A stretch of 64,000 nucleotides of DNA. Origin: an uncultured Acidobacteriia bacterium. GTDB taxonomy: Bacteria > Acidobacteriota > Terriglobia > Bryobacterales > Bryobacteraceae. The notes below the pieces were generated by a model that had not been told where the DNA came from, did not search any database, and worked only from the letters and a program-made list of their open reading frames with translations. Numbering within the stretch: the stretch's first letter is position 1; every line of letters starts with the position of its first letter. The stretch lies in NCBI GenBank assembly GCA_903900705.1, contig CAIUOG010000055.1, positions 1 to 64,000 of the forward strand, in the 5' to 3' direction. Below, piece after piece: positions 62,070 to 64,000 of this stretch. The position numbers and the translations under genes are program-made.

Positions 62070-64000
62070 TTGCTTTATAAACGAATTTCACTGTCACTCA
62101 CCCTTGGGCTGGTCTGTTCCTGGAGCCTGTCGGCTCAGGCACTATACCGCAAGCCGCTGAAAGTATTGGGAGATCCGCAGTTTGTTGGCACGGCCAGCAA
62201 CCCTACACAGCTCACCACGAACGGACCGAACTGGGTGGAAGGCCGGGAATTCAGCCTCCCCTTCGGTGTGGCGCTCGACACTTCGGTGACGCCACCCAAC
62301 GTTTATATTTCCGACGCGGGCAACAACCGGGTACTCGGCTTTCAGTACGCCACGCAACTCAAGGCCGGCGCGGTGGCAGATGTCGTCATCGGGCAGGTGG
62401 ATAAATACGCCAATCTCCCGTCGACGCAGAATGGCCGCCCCACGACGGGGCTGAACCTTCCCTCCGGTCTGGCCTGTGATGCGTTTGGAAACCTTTATAT
62501 CGCCGACACTTCGAATAACCGGATTGTGCGCTATCCCCGACCGGTTTCGCAGCCCGCCGGACAGCAGTTTCCGGATCTGGTGATCGGCCAGACGTCTTTC
62601 TCGGGCCGCAGTGCGAACGCAAACGGGCTGACGGCAAGTTCGCTGTCTCTGGCCGGAACCACCGTCTCCCGGGCCGCCCTCGCATTCGATGCCCAGGGGA
62701 ATTTGTGGGTCGCAGATACCGGCAATAACCGGGTACTTCGCTACCCTGCTTCGGTGCTGAAAGCGAATCAGAACGGGCCGTCTGCCGACGTAGTTGTGGG
62801 GCAAAACGATTTCACTTCAAGAACGGCGCCGGTAAATTCCCAGAACACCAAGACCGCTCTGATCAACCCGCAGGGCATCGCATTTGATCCCGCCGGGAGG
62901 ATGTTCGTGACCGACGCGGCAGCGCGTGTAGTGGTTTATCCGGCAGGCGTGGCATCTGGTGGAGTCGCATTGAGGATTATCGGCCTGGATCCCAGTTTGC
63001 AGACGGTTGGCGGGACGACTCAGATCGCGTTGGCTGTGGGGACTCCCTTTGGCGTGACCGCAACCGCAGGCGGAATTATTGTGGCCGATACGGGCAATCA
63101 CCGCCTGATGGTTTACCCGCCGTTTGATTCGTGGCCTGTGGAATCTTCACAACTTTCCCCTTCCGCGAATGCCGTTATCGGGCAAACTTCGTACACGGCT
63201 AAGAAAGCAAATCAGGGCAATGGAGATGCTTCGGCGTCGTCGTTCAACACGCCGGTGGACCTCGCTGTTGCAGGTAACGAGTTGTATGCGGTGGATGGAC
63301 AGAATAACCGCGTACTGGTATTTCAGGTCAGCCCCTCCGGAGTGAGTGGCGCCGCGACAAGGGTGATCGGGCAATTGGATTTCCCCTATACCGGGGTCGA
63401 TTTGGTGGAAGGCAGGGAGTTCAACATCTTCTCAACGGGCGGCGCGAACGGCTCGGCGGTACTTGACCAGAGTTCCAATCCTCCTCATTTATATGTGGCG
63501 GACTCGCAGAACAACCGCATCCTGGGATTCAAGGATTTCAACAGTTTACAGAACGGGCAAAAGGCGGATCTTGTAATTGGCCAGCCCGATCTTCTTCGCA
63601 CAGTGGTGAATTATCCGTCGGGCGATCCCACGCAGCCGAACGCCCAGGGACTCCGATCCCCGACCTCGCTCGCCGTCGATTCGGCTGGCAACCTTTATGT
63701 GACGGACCTCGGGAATTCGCGGATCCTGCGCTTCCCCGCCCCGTTTGCCTCCGGTCAGACAGCGCTCGAAAATGCCGATCTTGTGCTGGGCCAGACCAGT
63801 TTCAATTCGATCGTAACGGACCCGAGCGAACGGACGATGAGCGCGCCGATTTCACTCGCTCTGACTGCGGATGCGGCCAACGCTTCCGTCAACAACAGCG
63901 GGTATCTGGTGGTGTCGGACGCCAGCCATAACCGTGTACTGTTCTTCCCCAAACCGTTCAGTAACGGCATGGCGGCGACGAAGGTACTGGGCTCCACGAA
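62070..64000 (+). CDS. Secreted NHL-repeat protein (partial, runs off window)
   Basis: At least 643 codons, no stop before the window ends. Begins at TTG 62070 with a signal peptide (LLYKRISLSLTLGLVCSW ... SAQA) and has repeated blades of the form LPSGLACDAFGNLYIADTSNNR, LAVDSAGNLYVTDLGNSRIL and NPQGIAFDPAGRMFVTDAAARVVVY, with a VIGQ-type motif after each. Typical large Solibacter-group NHL protein. It is unrelated by position to the cytochrome cluster. Confidence 0.85.
   Translation, partial: MLYKRISLSLTLGLVCSWSLSAQALYRKPLKVLGDPQFVGTASNPTQLTTNGPNWVEGREFSLPFGVALDTSVTPPNVYISDAGNNRVLGFQYATQLKAGAVADVVIGQVDKYANLPSTQNGRPTTGLNLPSGLACDAFGNLYIADTSNNRIVRYPRPVSQPAGQQFPDLVIGQTSFSGRSANANGLTASSLSLAGTTVSRAALAFDAQGNLWVADTGNNRVLRYPASVLKANQNGPSADVVVGQNDFTSRTAPVNSQNTKTALINPQGIAFDPAGRMFVTDAAARVVVYPAGVASGGVALRIIGLDPSLQTVGGTTQIALAVGTPFGVTATAGGIIVADTGNHRLMVYPPFDSWPVESSQLSPSANAVIGQTSYTAKKANQGNGDASASSFNTPVDLAVAGNELYAVDGQNNRVLVFQVSPSGVSGAATRVIGQLDFPYTGVDLVEGREFNIFSTGGANGSAVLDQSSNPPHLYVADSQNNRILGFKDFNSLQNGQKADLVIGQPDLLRTVVNYPSGDPTQPNAQGLRSPTSLAVDSAGNLYVTDLGNSRILRFPAPFASGQTALENADLVLGQTSFNSIVTDPSERTMSAPISLALTADAANASVNNSGYLVVSDASHNRVLFFPKPFSNGMAATKVLGST

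Noticed and set aside
1-64000. CRISPR arrays, IS elements, tRNA or rRNA genes
   Set aside because: Looked for direct repeats with regular spacing, transposase motifs and cloverleaf-like segments; none stood out by eye.

Overview
The window reads as GC-rich chromosomal DNA of an Acidobacteriota bacterium, most likely the Bryobacterales/Solibacter group. The basis is gene content only: an Oar-type TonB-dependent receptor with a carboxypeptidase-regulatory-like N-terminus, Tat-exported sulfatases, S9/M28/M20 peptidases, many NHL beta-propeller proteins, a large PQQ-free respiratory cytochrome inventory and PEP-rich secreted proteins. I saw no tRNA, rRNA, IS element or CRISPR array, and no gene-free stretch longer than 300 bases.

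Layout. 1-139: end of a gene and a strong terminator. 139-1527: exported ManD/RspA-like enolase-superfamily protein. 1552-9648 (minus): ECF sigma factor, an anti-sigma-like protein carrying a C-terminal heme motif, then a full cytochrome c maturation operon ccmE-F-H, two unusual accessory genes, and ccmA-B-C-D. 9708-10830: TerC-like protein and a small membrane protein. 10874-14988: PepSY protein and TonB receptor. 15116-20162: exported peptidases and an amidohydrolase. 20182-24519: purQ-purL-purF.

24570-37110 is the most remarkable part: two divergent transcription units encoding four multiheme cytochromes (7, 4, 12 and 23 heme motifs), three NHL beta-propellers alternating with them, a 630-residue outer-membrane beta-barrel, a membrane protein with two H-x13-H heme b signatures and a ferredoxin/flavin oxidoreductase. 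I interpret this as a complete transenvelope (probably extracellular) electron-transfer system; the tetraheme protein has the layout of OmcE-type filament cytochromes. The neighbouring ccm operon would supply its 46 heme attachments.

37103-50242 holds an HD-GYP response regulator, a monoheme cytochrome c, a trans-sulfuration enzyme, a sulfite-dehydrogenase pair (molybdoenzyme plus cytochrome c), M28 and M20 peptidases, two Cys-type sulfatases, small genes including pptA, and an arsR-AHSA1-DUF1801 operon. 50299-51222 is an exported amidohydrolase. 51408-59244 is a tightly coupled glycan-biosynthesis operon (epimerase, methyltransferase, split transketolase, GT2, two polytopic GT-C-like proteins). 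59234-62009: YdcF-like, SpoU methyltransferase and RarA. 62070-end: an NHL-repeat secreted protein running off the window.
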